A stretch of DNA of 64,000 nt from Candidatus Schneewindia gallinarum. Lineage in GTDB: Bacteria > Bacillota > Clostridia > Oscillospirales > Ruminococcaceae. Positions 8,289-16,837 of the stretch are shown piece after piece. Position 1 is the first letter of the stretch, and every line of letters begins with the position of its first letter. The DNA lies in the NCBI GenBank assembly GCA_904420175.1, contig CAJFUF010000029.1:62001-126000 (forward strand), in the 5' to 3' direction. The notes below the pieces were generated by a model. It made no database searches. It worked only from the letters and a program-made list of their open reading frames with translations, and was not told where the DNA came from. The position numbers and the translations under genes are program-made.

Positions 8289-9632
8289 ATGGCACAGAAA
8301 TTCAGCGCACCCCGCGGCACACAGGACCTTCTGCCGCAGGACAGCTACAAATGGCGTTTTTTGGAGCGCCGGCTTATGGAAATTGCGGAGGCCTACGGTT
8401 ACCGGGAAATCCGCATTCCCACCTTTGAACATACGGAGCTGTTCATCCGCTCGGTGGGTGAAAGCACCGATGTGGTGGGCAAGGAGATGTACACCTTTGA
8501 GGACAAGGGCGGCCGCAGCATCACCCTGCGCCCGGAGGGGACGGCCGGCACGGTACGCGCCGCCATCGAGCATGGGCTGCTGGCAGGCGCCATGCCGCTG
8601 CGGCTGTGCTATCTGCTCAGCTGCTTCCGGTATGAGAAGCCGCAGGCCGGCAGGCTGCGGGAGTTCCACCAGTTCGGGGTGGAGTGCTTCGGCGCGGCAG
8701 ACGCGGCTGCGGATGCGGAGCTTATCCACCTTGCGGGCAACATCCTCAGCGGCGTGGGCGTCCGGGATTTAAGCCTTGAAATCAACTCCATCGGCTGCCC
8801 CACCTGCCGGAAGGCCTATCTGGAGAAGCTCAGGGCCTACTTCCAATCGCATTATGACGAGCTGTGCGACACCTGCAAGGGCCGGCTTGAGACGAACCCT
8901 CTCAGGATTTTAGATTGTAAAAGCCCGGTGTGCAAGGCCATTTGCGAGGGGGCGCCGGTTATCGTGGACAGCCTGTGCGACGACTGTAAGGAGCATTTCC
9001 GCCGGCTTCAGGAGTATCTGACCGCCATGGACATGCCCTTCACCGTCAACCCGCACATTGTGCGGGGCCTCGACTACTACACCCGCACCGTGTTTGAGTT
9101 TGTGTCCGGCCAAATCGGCGCACAGGGCACCGTATGCGGCGGCGGCCGGTACGACGGCCTGGTGGAGGAGATGGGCGGCAACCCCACCCCGGGCCTTGGC
9201 TTCGGCATGGGGCTGGAACGGCTGATGCTGGTGCTGGAGGCACAGGGGGTGGAACTACCCGCCCAGCCCACCTGCGACGTGTATCTTGCGGGGATTGGCG
9301 ACGCAGCGTCCCGGCGCGCGTTCCTGCTGGCGCAGGAACTGAAGGAGGACGGGCTGCACGCGCAAAGCGACCTGTGCGGCCGCGGCCTGAAGGCACAGAT
9401 GAAATATGCGGACAAAATCGGCGCCAAATACGCCGTGGTTCTGGGGGATGAGGAACTGCAGAGCGGCACGGCAAACCTAAAAAATATGCTCACCGGCGAG
9501 ACCACGCAGGTGCCCATTGACGGGATCGGCGCGGCGGTGACGGACGGCATTATGGACCGGATGCTGGATGAGATGACGGACGACGTGGATAAGGAAGCGC
9601 TGAGCAAACTGTTTGGAGGAATGATGAAGTAA
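8289..9632 (+). CDS. hisS: Histidyl-tRNA synthetase
   Basis: Class II synthetase that charges tRNA-His. The 447-residue product opens with FSAPRGTQDLLP, contains the class II motif 2 region CFRYEKPQAGRLREFHQFGVE, the histidine-specific VRGLDYYTRTVFEF and the motif 3 segment GLGFGMGLERLM. The ATG at 8289 lies behind AAAAGGAGAGG; the longer frame upstream runs through the T-box. The stop overlaps the aspS start (TAATG), so the two are translationally coupled. Confidence 0.96.
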   Translation: MAQKFSAPRGTQDLLPQDSYKWRFLERRLMEIAEAYGYREIRIPTFEHTELFIRSVGESTDVVGKEMYTFEDKGGRSITLRPEGTAGTVRAAIEHGLLAGAMPLRLCYLLSCFRYEKPQAGRLREFHQFGVECFGAADAAADAELIHLAGNILSGVGVRDLSLEINSIGCPTCRKAYLEKLRAYFQSHYDELCDTCKGRLETNPLRILDCKSPVCKAICEGAPVIVDSLCDDCKEHFRRLQEYLTAMDMPFTVNPHIVRGLDYYTRTVFEFVSGQIGAQGTVCGGGRYDGLVEEMGGNPTPGLGFGMGLERLMLVLEAQGVELPAQPTCDVYLAGIGDAASRRAFLLAQELKEDGLHAQSDLCGRGLKAQMKYADKIGAKYAVVLGDEELQSGTANLKNMLTGETTQVPIDGIGAAVTDGIMDRMLDEMTDDVDKEALSKLFGGMMK

Positions 9633-11410
9633 TGGCAGAGACGATGGGAACGTGGCGGCGCAGCCACTACTGCGGGGAAGTAACCGCGGCGGAAATTGGC
9701 AAGGAGGTTGTGGTGTGCGGCTTTGTGCACAAGCGCCGGGATCTCGGAAACCTGATTTTCCTTGACCTGCGGGACCGGACAGGGCTGGTGCAGCTGGCCT
9801 TTGACAGCAGTGTGTCGCCGGCGGAGTGCATGGAGAAGGCCGCGCACTGCCGGGCGGAATTTGTGCTGATGGCAAAAGGCACCGTCAGGGAGCGGCAGGC
9901 AAAGAATGAGGCGATGAAAAACGGCGATGTGGAGGTGTTTGTCTCCGGGCTGAAAATCCTGGCCGAGGCGGAGGTCCCTCCCTTTGAAATCACCGACAAG
10001 ACCGCAGTAAAGGACGAGCTGCGCTTAAAATACCGCTATCTCGACCTGCGCCGCAGGGAGATGCAGGACGCCATCATCCTCCGGCACAAAATCGTCAAGG
10101 CGGCACGGGACTACTTCGACGAAAACGGCTTTCTGGAGATTGAGACCCCCATCCTGATGAAGTCCACGCCGGAGGGCGCGCGGGACTATCTGGTGCCCTC
10201 CCGGGTGCACCCCGGATCCTTCTATGCCCTTCCCCAGTCCCCCCAGCAGTACAAGCAGCTGCTGATGCTGGCGGGCTTTGACCGGTACATGCAGGTGGCG
10301 CGCTGCTTCCGCGACGAGGATCTGCGGGCGGACCGCCAGCCGGAATTCACCCAGATTGACCTGGAGATGAGTTTTGCGGACGTGGACGACGTCATTGCCG
10401 TGAACGAGGGGTTCATGAAAACCCTGTTCCAGCGTATCATGGGAATGGAACTGACGGTCCCCTTCCGCCGCATCCCCTATGAGGAGGCCATGCGCCGCTT
10501 TGGCAGCGACAAGCCGGACACCCGCTTCGGGCTGGAGTTGACCGACCTGACCGACCTTGTGAAGGACTGCGGCTTCGCCGTGTTTTCCGGTGCGGCCGCC
10601 ACAGGCAGCGTCCGGGCCATCAATGTCAAGGGCGCGGCGAAGGAGCTGACCAGGAAGGAAATTGACAAGCTGACGGAGTTTGTAAAGACCTACGGCGCCA
10701 AGGGGCTGGCCTTCAGCCGCTGGACGGCGGAGGCGCAGTCCAGTTCCTTTGAAAAGTTCCTGACACCGGAGGAGAAACAGGCCATCCACACAAGGATGGG
10801 CTACGAGCAGGGCGACGTGCTGCTGGTGGTGGCGGACGCCAAAACCGGCGTGGTGTTTACCGCCCTCGGCGCACTGCGGGTGGAGCTGGCAAACCGGCTG
10901 CATCTCATCCCGGAAAACAGTTTCGACCTGCTGTGGGTCACCGATTTCCCCCAGTTCGAATACAGCGAGGAGGAGGGGCGCTATGTGGCCATGCATCACC
11001 CCTTCACCGCCCCGCGGGAGGAGGACATCCCCCTGCTGAAAACGGACAAGGCGGCCGTGCATGCCAAGGCCTACGACCTTGTTATCAACGGGTGCGAGGC
11101 CGGCGGCGGGTCGGTACGTATCAACGACCCGGCCCTGCAAACCGCCATGTTTGAGGCACTGGGCTTCACGAAGGAGCAGGCGGTGGCGCAGTTCGGTTAT
11201 TTGATTGAGGCGTTCACCTACGGTGCGCCGCCCCACGCGGGCATGGCCTACGGCCTGGACCGGCTGGTGATGCTGCTGACCGGCAAGGACTCCATCCGGG
11301 ATGTCATTGCATTCCCGAAGGTGCAGAACGCAAGCGAACTGATGACGGCCTGCCCCTCCCCTGTCAGCAAGAAACAGCTGGATGAGCTGGGCATCGCCCT
11401 TAAACAATAA
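9632..11410 (+). CDS. aspS: Aspartyl-tRNA synthetase
   Basis: Class II synthetase of the bacterial type (592 residues, with the extra GAD domain). An N-terminal OB fold binds the anticodon (VVVCGFVHKRRDLGNLIFLDLRDRTG). Motif 2 is seen in CFRDEDLRADRQPEFTQID and motif 3 in GMAYGLDRLVMLL. ATG at 9632 shares one base with the hisS stop. The hisS-aspS pair under one T-box is a known Firmicute arrangement. Whether the enzyme also charges tRNA-Asn is not decided by what I can see. Confidence 0.96.
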   Translation: MAETMGTWRRSHYCGEVTAAEIGKEVVVCGFVHKRRDLGNLIFLDLRDRTGLVQLAFDSSVSPAECMEKAAHCRAEFVLMAKGTVRERQAKNEAMKNGDVEVFVSGLKILAEAEVPPFEITDKTAVKDELRLKYRYLDLRRREMQDAIILRHKIVKAARDYFDENGFLEIETPILMKSTPEGARDYLVPSRVHPGSFYALPQSPQQYKQLLMLAGFDRYMQVARCFRDEDLRADRQPEFTQIDLEMSFADVDDVIAVNEGFMKTLFQRIMGMELTVPFRRIPYEEAMRRFGSDKPDTRFGLELTDLTDLVKDCGFAVFSGAAATGSVRAINVKGAAKELTRKEIDKLTEFVKTYGAKGLAFSRWTAEAQSSSFEKFLTPEEKQAIHTRMGYEQGDVLLVVADAKTGVVFTALGALRVELANRLHLIPENSFDLLWVTDFPQFEYSEEEGRYVAMHHPFTAPREEDIPLLKTDKAAVHAKAYDLVINGCEAGGGSVRINDPALQTAMFEALGFTKEQAVAQFGYLIEAFTYGAPPHAGMAYGLDRLVMLLTGKDSIRDVIAFPKVQNASELMTACPSPVSKKQLDELGIALKQ

Positions 11411-11426
11411 GAAGGAAGGTGGAACC

Positions 11427-12470
11427 GTGCTGAAACGCATTGTATCCGTTTTGCTCGTACTCAGTATCATGGTGCTCGCCTGCGCCTGCTCCGGCGGGAC
11501 GGGTGAAAGTTCCTCTGTGCCGCAGCAGGAGGACGACACGGCACAGCAGGGCGTCAACCCGCTGACCGGCCTGCCCGGCCTTTCGGATGAGGTAATGGCC
11601 ACCCGGCCGGTGGCGGTGATGATCAACAATATCAGGAACGCGGTGCCGCAGGACGGCCTGTCCGACGCCGACCTTATTTACGAGGCGGAAACAGAGGGGG
11701 GCATTACCCGTCTGCTTGCGGTGTATAAGGACTGGTCAAACCTGAGCCAGATAGGGCCGGTGCGCTCCGCCAGGGAGTATTATTTGGACTTCGCCATGCC
11801 CCTGGACGCCATTTTTGTACATATCGGGAAAAGCGTTACCGCCTCTGAAAAAATGCAGAGCATCGGTATCGACAACCTGGACGGCAATTTTTTAAGCGGC
11901 TACTTTTTCACAGACCGGACGCTGGCCGCCCAGCGCGGCGGGCAGGAGCACGCCACGTTTATCACGGGGGAAGAGCTGAAGAAGCTGATTGCGGACAAAA
12001 TAGAGGATACCAGCACGGATAAGCAGGACCCGGTTTTCAATTTTTCCGAGTACAAGGTTGTGCCGGGCGACGTGGCGGCGGGGACCATCTCCGTCCGGTT
12101 CTCCGGTTATCTGACCGGCACGTTTCAGTACCAGCCCAAAACCGGCACCTATACCCGCAGTGAGTTTGGCACCACCCTCAGCGACCGGGCAAACGGGGAG
12201 ACGCTGGCTGTGGACAATGTGCTGATTCTCTATGCCACGGGCAGCCAGCATCCCACCTACCCCATTCTTAAGACGTTTACGCTGGACAGCGGCACCGGCT
12301 ACTACGCCAGCCGCGGCATGGCGCAGCCCATTACCTGGACAAAGGGCGGCACGGACGAGCCGTTTAAGCTTTACGATACAAGCGGTGAGGAACTGCAAAT
12401 CAACACTGGAAAAACGTGGATTTGCGTTGTGGATAAGGACTATCAAAACGGGACCACATTCAGCGAATAA
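11427..12470 (+). CDS. DUF3048 (YerB-like) lipoprotein
   Basis: The product (347 residues from the GTG at 11427) begins with a lipoprotein signal: basic MLKR, a hydrophobic stretch and a lipobox LACAC. It should be anchored outside the membrane by a lipidated Cys. The segment PVAVMINNIRNAVPQDGLSDADLIYE and the QIGPVRSAREYYLD region are typical of DUF3048, the family of Bacillus YerB; its function is not known to me. It starts 16 bp after aspS behind GGAAGGTGG, so it probably shares the T-box transcript. The GTG is preferred over a far-upstream start inside aspS. Confidence 0.85.
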   Translation: MLKRIVSVLLVLSIMVLACACSGGTGESSSVPQQEDDTAQQGVNPLTGLPGLSDEVMATRPVAVMINNIRNAVPQDGLSDADLIYEAETEGGITRLLAVYKDWSNLSQIGPVRSAREYYLDFAMPLDAIFVHIGKSVTASEKMQSIGIDNLDGNFLSGYFFTDRTLAAQRGGQEHATFITGEELKKLIADKIEDTSTDKQDPVFNFSEYKVVPGDVAAGTISVRFSGYLTGTFQYQPKTGTYTRSEFGTTLSDRANGETLAVDNVLILYATGSQHPTYPILKTFTLDSGTGYYASRGMAQPITWTKGGTDEPFKLYDTSGEELQINTGKTWICVVDKDYQNGTTFSE

Positions 12471-12486
12471 ATTTCCCACAGCATAG

Positions 12487-12542
12487 AAAAAGCCGACATG
12501 GCGCATACTTCCTTTTAGGAGGTGTCGCCATGTCGGCTTTTT
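12487..12542 (+). terminator. 17-bp terminator hairpin containing the RBS and start codon of the next gene
   Basis: Bases 12487-12503 pair perfectly with 12526-12542, and the right arm ends in a T-run, so this is the likely terminator of the hisS-aspS-DUF3048 transcript. The 22-nt loop holds TAGGAGG, the ribosome binding site of the following ABC ATPase gene. The ATG of that gene (12530) lies in the right arm. Within the loop TCCT (12510-12513) can also pair with AGGA (12517-12520). Confidence 0.85.
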
Positions 12543-13198
12543 TGCATCTTTCACACATTGTCAAAACCTATCCGCTGGGACAGGACAAGGTCTACGCCCT
12601 GAAGGACGTCAGCCTCAGCGTGGAGCGGGGTGAATTGCTGTCCATTGTGGGCCATTCCGGCAGCGGGAAATCCACCCTGATGAACATCCTCGGCTGCCTT
12701 GACACGGCGGACAGCGGCAGCTATCTGCTGGACGGGGAGGAAATGTTGGACAAGACGGAAAGCCAGCGTGCAGTCATCCGCGGGGAGAAAATCGGTTTTA
12801 TTTTTCAGGGCTTCCACCTTATCCAGACCCTGACCGCAGTGGAAAATGTGGAACTGCCGCTGCTGTACCGGGGCGTGACGCAGGCCCGGCGCCGGAAGCA
12901 GGCGCAGGCGCTGCTGGCGTCCGTGGGTCTTGAAAAGCGGGCGGATCACCTGCCGAACCAGCTTTCCGGCGGCCAGCAGCAGCGCGTGGCTGTGGCCCGC
13001 GCCCTTGCCGCAGACCCGCCGCTGATCCTTGCGGACGAGCCGACGGGTAATCTGGACCGCGCGTCTGCAAGGGAGGTGGTCCGTATTCTCACGGGGCTGA
13101 AGCAGCGCGGCGCAACAGTGATTATGATTACCCACGACACGGCCCTTGCTGCCGTGGGCGATCGGCAGGTGGCGATTGAGGACGGCCGTATTGTATGA
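12530..13198 (+). CDS. ABC transporter ATP-binding protein, LolD/MacB type, without permease nearby
   Basis: A 222-residue ABC ATPase with Walker [10 protein letters not shown] (41-49), Q-loop region [10 protein letters not shown], signature [15 protein letters not shown] and Walker [13 protein letters not shown]. These match the MacB/LolD/YknY branch that energises FtsX-like permeases. No permease gene is adjacent on either side, so the partner must be elsewhere or absent. ATG at 12530 is 7 bases after AGGAGG, but both signals lie in the upstream terminator hairpin, so translation may depend on that fold. No separate promoter is obvious. Confidence 0.88.
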   Translation: MSAFLHLSHIVKTYPLGQDKVYALKDVSLSVERGELLSIVGHSGSGKSTLMNILGCLDTADSGSYLLDGEEMLDKTESQRAVIRGEKIGFIFQGFHLIQTLTAVENVELPLLYRGVTQARRRKQAQALLASVGLEKRADHLPNQLSGGQQQRVAVARALAADPPLILADEPTGNLDRASAREVVRILTGLKQRGATVIMITHDTALAAVGDRQVAIEDGRIV

Positions 13199-13220
13199 AA
13201 CATGCGGCGTTCATTACAAA

Positions 13221-13254
13221 AAGCAGGCGGGAAGCCCTTCCCGCCTGCTTTTTT
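13221..13254. terminator. Bidirectional terminator between convergent genes
   Basis: AAGCAGGCGGGAAG (13221-13234) pairs with CTTCCCGCCTGCTT (13237-13250). A T-run follows on the plus strand and an A-run precedes it, so it can serve the ABC ATPase gene and the convergent G5/3D gene. Confidence 0.85.
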
Positions 13255-13264
13255 CTGCTGTAAA

Positions 13265-14320
13265 TTAAAGGATATAGATGTTCATTTTCCGCCCGCCGAA
13301 ATATTTACACTCCAGCACGCTGTCGAGGTAGACGTCCAAATCCACAATATCGGCCACCGTGCCGTAACCGATGTCCGCCGCAATGGCGAACCCATACACC
13401 ACAGAGTTGTCGGGTGATGTGATATAAAGAAGGGAACCCAGGGGGATTTCATCCTTATTGACCCCCACATGCCCCACCATGGCGGGCAGGCCGGAGTAGG
13501 TGACGGCCCCCTTTTTGCTGGTGTAGGCGGTGGCGCGGGCATTGGTAATCACCCGCTTATAGCTGGACGGCACGCCGTCCGCCCCGATGGTGACGCCTGC
13601 AGGCGCGGCCATGGGGGAAATGGGCCCGGCAGAGCTGGAACCCACCAGCATGACCTGATTAACCGGCTCGCTCTGCCGGACGGTGGAGACCAGCTCCCGC
13701 GCGGTTACCTCCCCGTCCACCAGCGTCTCCCGGTAGGTGTTGACAATTTTCCCACTTGTTCCCGCGGACAGCAGCAGTTGCTTCCCGTCCTTTAACAGCG
13801 GGGTGTATTTGTAGCTGGTGCCGTAGGGTATTTCCGTCACTTCCTCCACCAGCTGCTCCGCAATGCGGGTGACCACAATGGTGCCGGCAGTGGCCGCCTG
13901 TGCCTTCAGCGGAACATTGATAAGGTCCTTCTCCCCCAGCGTAATGCCGGAGGCATTCAGCACCTCCTCTACCGTGTCGTTGCAGGTGGTAACGGTGACA
14001 GTTCCGTTTCCATCGGTAATCTGCACCTGTTTGGGCCGGTAGATGGTCAGGGTACCGGTGCCGTTCGAAATACCGGAGAACTCCGTCTCGCAGCCGGTCA
14101 GATCCAGACCCGTCTCCCGCAGGATGTCCTCCTCCTCCGTGTGCATGGTGTACAGGGTGCGCGTCATATCTTCGTCGTAGATTGTCACCACATTGGTCAA
14201 GGTTCCCAAGCCAACCGTCAGCATGCCCAGCATGATGCACATTAGGCTGACAGGCAGGATCCGGCTGCGCACGATGGCACTGCCGGCCGCTTTGGCCTTG
14301 TCTAGGTAGTTTCTAATCAT
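13265..14320 (-). CDS. G5 and 3D domain cell-wall protein (YabE-like)
   Basis: The 351-residue protein has an N-terminal membrane segment or signal ([20 protein letters not shown], about residues 20-39). A DUF348-type segment follows ([20 protein letters not shown]), then a G5-like region rich in Val/Thr. The C-terminal 3D domain shows [33 protein letters not shown] and VDLDVYLDS, with the conserved aspartates. Such proteins act outside the cell on peptidoglycan, by analogy with lytic transglycosylase-like 3D enzymes. The start at 14320 lies behind AGAAAGGATC; the open frame upstream includes the promoter. Confidence 0.85.
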   Translation of the reverse strand: MIRNYLDKAKAAGSAIVRSRILPVSLMCIMLGMLTVGLGTLTNVVTIYDEDMTRTLYTMHTEEEDILRETGLDLTGCETEFSGISNGTGTLTIYRPKQVQITDGNGTVTVTTCNDTVEEVLNASGITLGEKDLINVPLKAQAATAGTIVVTRIAEQLVEEVTEIPYGTSYKYTPLLKDGKQLLLSAGTSGKIVNTYRETLVDGEVTARELVSTVRQSEPVNQVMLVGSSSAGPISPMAAPAGVTIGADGVPSSYKRVITNARATAYTSKKGAVTYSGLPAMVGHVGVNKDEIPLGSLLYITSPDNSVVYGFAIAADIGYGTVADIVDLDVYLDSVLECKYFGGRKMNIYIL

Positions 14321-14368
14321 GGAACGATCCTTTCTCAAATAAAATAGCCTGATGTTCAGGCCTGCCTT

Positions 14369-14397
14369 ATTATAGGCGGCGTCCGCCAGTTTGTCAA
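14369..14397 (-). promoter_or_regulatory. Consensus sigma-A promoter of the G5/3D gene
   Basis: On the minus strand TTGACA (14397-14392), a 17-bp spacer and TATAAT (14374-14369) match the consensus exactly. The transcript would begin near 14362 with a small hairpin (GCCTGA/TCAGGC, about 14361-14347) at its 5' end. Confidence 0.88.
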
Positions 14398-14889
14398 AAA
14401 ACTGGAAACGCCATTTTTGGGCAAAGTCACGATAAAAAATGGAAAAAACAGGAAAAATTGGGCGGTTTTTATGGGGAAAACGGGGGAAATCAGGGCCAGG
14501 TTTGGGCACTTGTAACAAAATCGCCACATTTGTAACCACATTGTAATAACCCATAAAAAGTGGAGGAAAACCTGCTGAAAACAGGCCGAAGAAGCGGGTT
14601 TTCGGTAGGAAATTCCTTCAAAGTGGGGACTTAGGCCTATTATTGCCAGGAATGGGAAATTTATGCGAAAAAGGACCGCGGTCTTCCGCTGCGGGGGCAT
14701 CGGCCCTGCGGCGACTGCCCCGGACGGCACAAAGCAGCGAAAACTGCAATGAACAGGGGGAAAAGATAAGAAATTGATGCGATTCGTCGCCATTCGATAA
14801 AATACGAAAGACTTCGTCTCAGTGGGTGTGCTATACTGTCCCCAAATCAGTGCAACAGAAGCACAAAAAAGGGTTCAGGGGGAAATATC
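14398..14889. other. Gene-free region with WalR-like box and weak plus-strand promoter
   Basis: About 490 bp without a convincing gene. TGTAAC-N5-TGTAAT at 14531-14547 has the form of a WalR/YycF box, and a third TGTAAC is at 14511-14516. A TATACT hexamer at 14832-14837 could be the -10 of the zinc-ribbon gene, with only a poor -35. A 145-codon minus-strand open frame (14356-14793) crosses the promoter and has no recognisable content. Confidence 0.5.
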
Positions 14890-15444
14890 ATGATTTGTCC
14901 ATACTGTAAAAAGGAAATCCCTTCCCGAAGCAGGCGCTGCCCGGAATGCGGCCTGAAACAGCCCAAAAGGCGCTGGCGGCCGTCCCGCCGCACAGTTTTC
15001 ATCGTGGTGCTGGCCTGGGTGGCGGTCGCGCTGCTGTCGGGAATCATCAACTCCATGGTCGGGAACCCGGCGCAGCCGGATTCCTCCTCGTCCAACCTGG
15101 AGGAAAGCGCGGCAACCCAGCAGACGGTGCAAAGCGAGGAGGAGACAATGCCCTCCTCTTCGGCGGAGCCCGCCCCGTCCTCGCAGGCGCCCGCAGAAGA
15201 ATCCTCCGGGGCAACGTCCCAGCCGCCGGTATCCAGCCAGGCGGCCGGAACGGACAAACAGGAGGCGCCCCAGCCGGTACAGAGCCAGCCGCCCCAGCCG
15301 GAACAAAGCCAGATGGTGTGGATTGTCCAAAACGGGAAGACCTACCACCTCTCGCCCGATTGCAGCAACATGAAAAGCCCTTACCAGGTTTCGCTGACCG
15401 ACGCGGTGAACAGCGGCAGGCGGCCCTGCAAAAAATGCTTTTAG
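14890..15444 (+). CDS. Zinc-ribbon membrane protein with C-terminal Cys/His domain
   Basis: The 184-residue protein starts with a zinc ribbon MICPYCKKEIP/CPECG (CxxC pairs at residues 3-6 and 17-20). A basic stretch and one membrane helix follow (about 34-53). A long Ser/Gln/Pro/Glu-rich linker leads to a C-terminal module with YHLSPDCSNM and GRRPCKKCF, which looks like a small metal-binding domain (His, Cys, then CxxC). The topology suggests the zinc ribbon inside and the C-terminal module outside. The function is unknown. RBS AGGGGGAAA precedes the ATG. A hairpin terminator follows. Confidence 0.75.
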   Translation: MICPYCKKEIPSRSRRCPECGLKQPKRRWRPSRRTVFIVVLAWVAVALLSGIINSMVGNPAQPDSSSSNLEESAATQQTVQSEEETMPSSSAEPAPSSQAPAEESSGATSQPPVSSQAAGTDKQEAPQPVQSQPPQPEQSQMVWIVQNGKTYHLSPDCSNMKSPYQVSLTDAVNSGRRPCKKCF

Positions 15445-15486
15445 GACAGGGAACCGGCGGGAATGGGAAACCCTGCGGCACCCTCC

Positions 15487-15518
15487 GCCCTGCGGCTTTC
15501 CCGGGCCGCAGGGCTTTT
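15487..15518 (+). terminator. Terminator of the zinc-ribbon gene
   Basis: GCCCTGCGGC (15487-15496) pairs with GCCGCAGGGC (15505-15514) and is followed by TTTT. The remaining bases up to the rpsI terminator hold no feature I can support. Confidence 0.7.
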
Positions 15519-15670
15519 CGCCGGGCATCCGGGCCCCGCGCCGGCGGACAGCGCAGGGCTGCGCCACACGCACAGGCCGCCGCATGGGACGGGCTGACAG
15601 GCCGTCATTTTTTATGATGCGCAGAAAGTATTGAAGAAAATAAGCCGGGCAAAAAGAAAAGTGGAGAAAA

Positions 15671-15714
15671 GAAAAACCGCACCGGAAAGCCATGTTCGGC
15701 CTTCCGGTGCGGTT
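15671..15714 (-). terminator. Terminator of rplM-rpsI
   Basis: AACCGCACCGGAA (15675-15687) pairs with TTCCGGTGCGGTT (15702-15714). Read on the minus strand the stem is followed by a T-run, as expected for the end of rpsI. Confidence 0.85.
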
Positions 15715-15732
15715 GTATTTTGTGTGGAAAAA

Positions 15733-16137
15733 CTATCTCTTGCTGAACTGGGGAGCGCGACGTGCGGCTTTGAGGCCGTATTTCTTTCTCTCCTTCATTC
15801 TCGGGTCACGGGTTAAGAACCCTGCCTTCTTCAGGACGGGACGCAGCTCCTCGTTGTACTGCAGCAGGGCACGGGACAGGCCGTGGCGGATGGCGCCTGC
15901 CTGGCCGGAGATACCGCCGCCGTTGACGCGGATTTCCAGGTCAAACTTACCAAGGGTCTCGGTCAGGACCATGGGCTGACGGACAATCAGCTTCAGCGTC
16001 TCCAGGCCGAAATACTCGTCAATATCCCGGTCGTTGATGGTGATTTTGCCGGTGCCTGCATACACGCGCACTCTGGCCACAGAATTTTTCCTTCTGCCGG
16101 TACCATAGAAATAAGGCTTCTTATCATACATTGACAT
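15733..16137 (-). CDS. rpsI: 30S ribosomal protein S9 (uS9)
   Basis: The 134-residue product has the S9 signatures [47 protein letters not shown] and the basic C-terminus ending in QFSKR, whose last Arg contacts tRNA in the ribosome. AAGGAGG lies about 10 bases before the ATG at 16137; the ATG two codons later is an alternative. It follows rplM with 15 bp between, the usual rplM-rpsI pair. Confidence 0.97.
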   Translation of the reverse strand: MSMYDKKPYFYGTGRRKNSVARVRVYAGTGKITINDRDIDEYFGLETLKLIVRQPMVLTETLGKFDLEIRVNGGGISGQAGAIRHGLSRALLQYNEELRPVLKKAGFLTRDPRMKERKKYGLKAARRAPQFSKR

Positions 16138-16152
16138 TCTGGTTGTTCCTCC

Positions 16153-16581
16153 TTACAGTTCTACAGAGGCGGGCTTCTGTGCCTCGTGCTTGTGGTTGGC
16201 GTCCTTGTACACCCGCAGTCTGCCCGCGGCAGCTCTGCCAATCACGGTGTCGGGCAGCATGCCCTTGACGGCAAGCTCCATGGCCTTCTCAGGCTTGTTC
16301 GCCATCAGGGTCTTGTACTGAATCTCCTTCAGGCCGCCCACCCAGCCGGTGTGGTAACGGTAGTATTTCTTCTCCAGCTTGCGGCCGGTCAGAACCGCCG
16401 CGCTGCAGTTGATGATGATGACATGGTCGCCGCAATCCACATGCGGGGTAAAAATGGGCTTCTGCTTGCCACGCAGAAGCGAGGCCGCCAACGCGGCAAC
16501 ACGGCCCATGGGCTTACCGGCAGCGTCAATGACGTACCAGCTGCGCTCAATCTCGCCGGCCTTAGGCATATAGGTTGACAT
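16153..16581 (-). CDS. rplM: 50S ribosomal protein L13 (uL13)
   Basis: The 142-residue product shows RSWYVIDAAGKPMGRVA, the HVDCGDHVIIINC segment and the conserved YRYHTGWVGGLKE and LPDTVIGR stretches. The start MSTYMPKAGEIERSWY at 16581 lies behind GGGAGGT; an upstream extension to 16626 would use promoter-leader sequence. rplM leads the two-gene operon, with a consensus promoter 72 bp upstream. Confidence 0.97.
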   Translation of the reverse strand: MSTYMPKAGEIERSWYVIDAAGKPMGRVAALAASLLRGKQKPIFTPHVDCGDHVIIINCSAAVLTGRKLEKKYYRYHTGWVGGLKEIQYKTLMANKPEKAMELAVKGMLPDTVIGRAAAGRLRVYKDANHKHEAQKPASVEL

Positions 16582-16623
16582 AAGGTTTACCTCCCAAATA
16601 TTTGTTACTGAAAATAAAAAATA

Positions 16624-16681
16624 CAAACGCTCTCTCGTTTGCGACGCCTTCTATTATAACTGCCGCCGAATGGCTTGTCAA
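16624..16681 (-). promoter_or_regulatory. rplM promoter and leader hairpin
   Basis: On the minus strand TTGACA (16681-16676), a 17-bp spacer and TATAAT (16658-16653) match consensus. The transcript would start near 16646, and CAAACG-N6-CGTTTG (16641-16624) then forms a short hairpin close to the 5' end. Firmicute rplM leaders often carry an L13-binding structure; whether this hairpin is one is an inference. Confidence 0.8.
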
Positions 16682-16779
16682 CAGCAATTTTCGGTTTTTT
16701 TAATTTATAAACAGACTGCTCTTATTTTCTCTTAATATCTCCGTTTTTCTTCTGATTTCTCATGTGCTAATTTAAAAAG

Positions 16780-16815
16780 TTGCAGCGGCGGGCGCCTCCT
16801 ATTATAATAGGAGGG
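16780..16815 (+). promoter_or_regulatory. Promoter of the TtcA-like gene with a 20-bp perfect palindrome on the -10
   Basis: TTGCAG (16780-16785), 17 bp and TATAAT (16803-16808) form the promoter. The sequence CCTCCTATTATAATAGGAGG at 16796-16815 is a perfect palindrome that contains the -10 hexamer, so a dimeric repressor could block it. The palindrome lies largely upstream of the likely transcription start near 16815, so it is more probably a DNA site than an RNA hairpin. Confidence 0.75.
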
Positions 16816-16837
16816 ACAAGAACGGAGGGGATGCGCC

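Noticed and set aside
14472-14508. G-quadruplex-like run of G tracts
   Set aside because: Four G tracts are present but one loop is 8 bases and the tracts are uneven; too weak to call.
14356-14793. 145-codon minus-strand frame in the gap upstream of the G5/3D gene
   Set aside because: It overlaps the consensus promoter of that gene, has low-complexity Phe/Pro-rich content and no convincing ribosome binding site.
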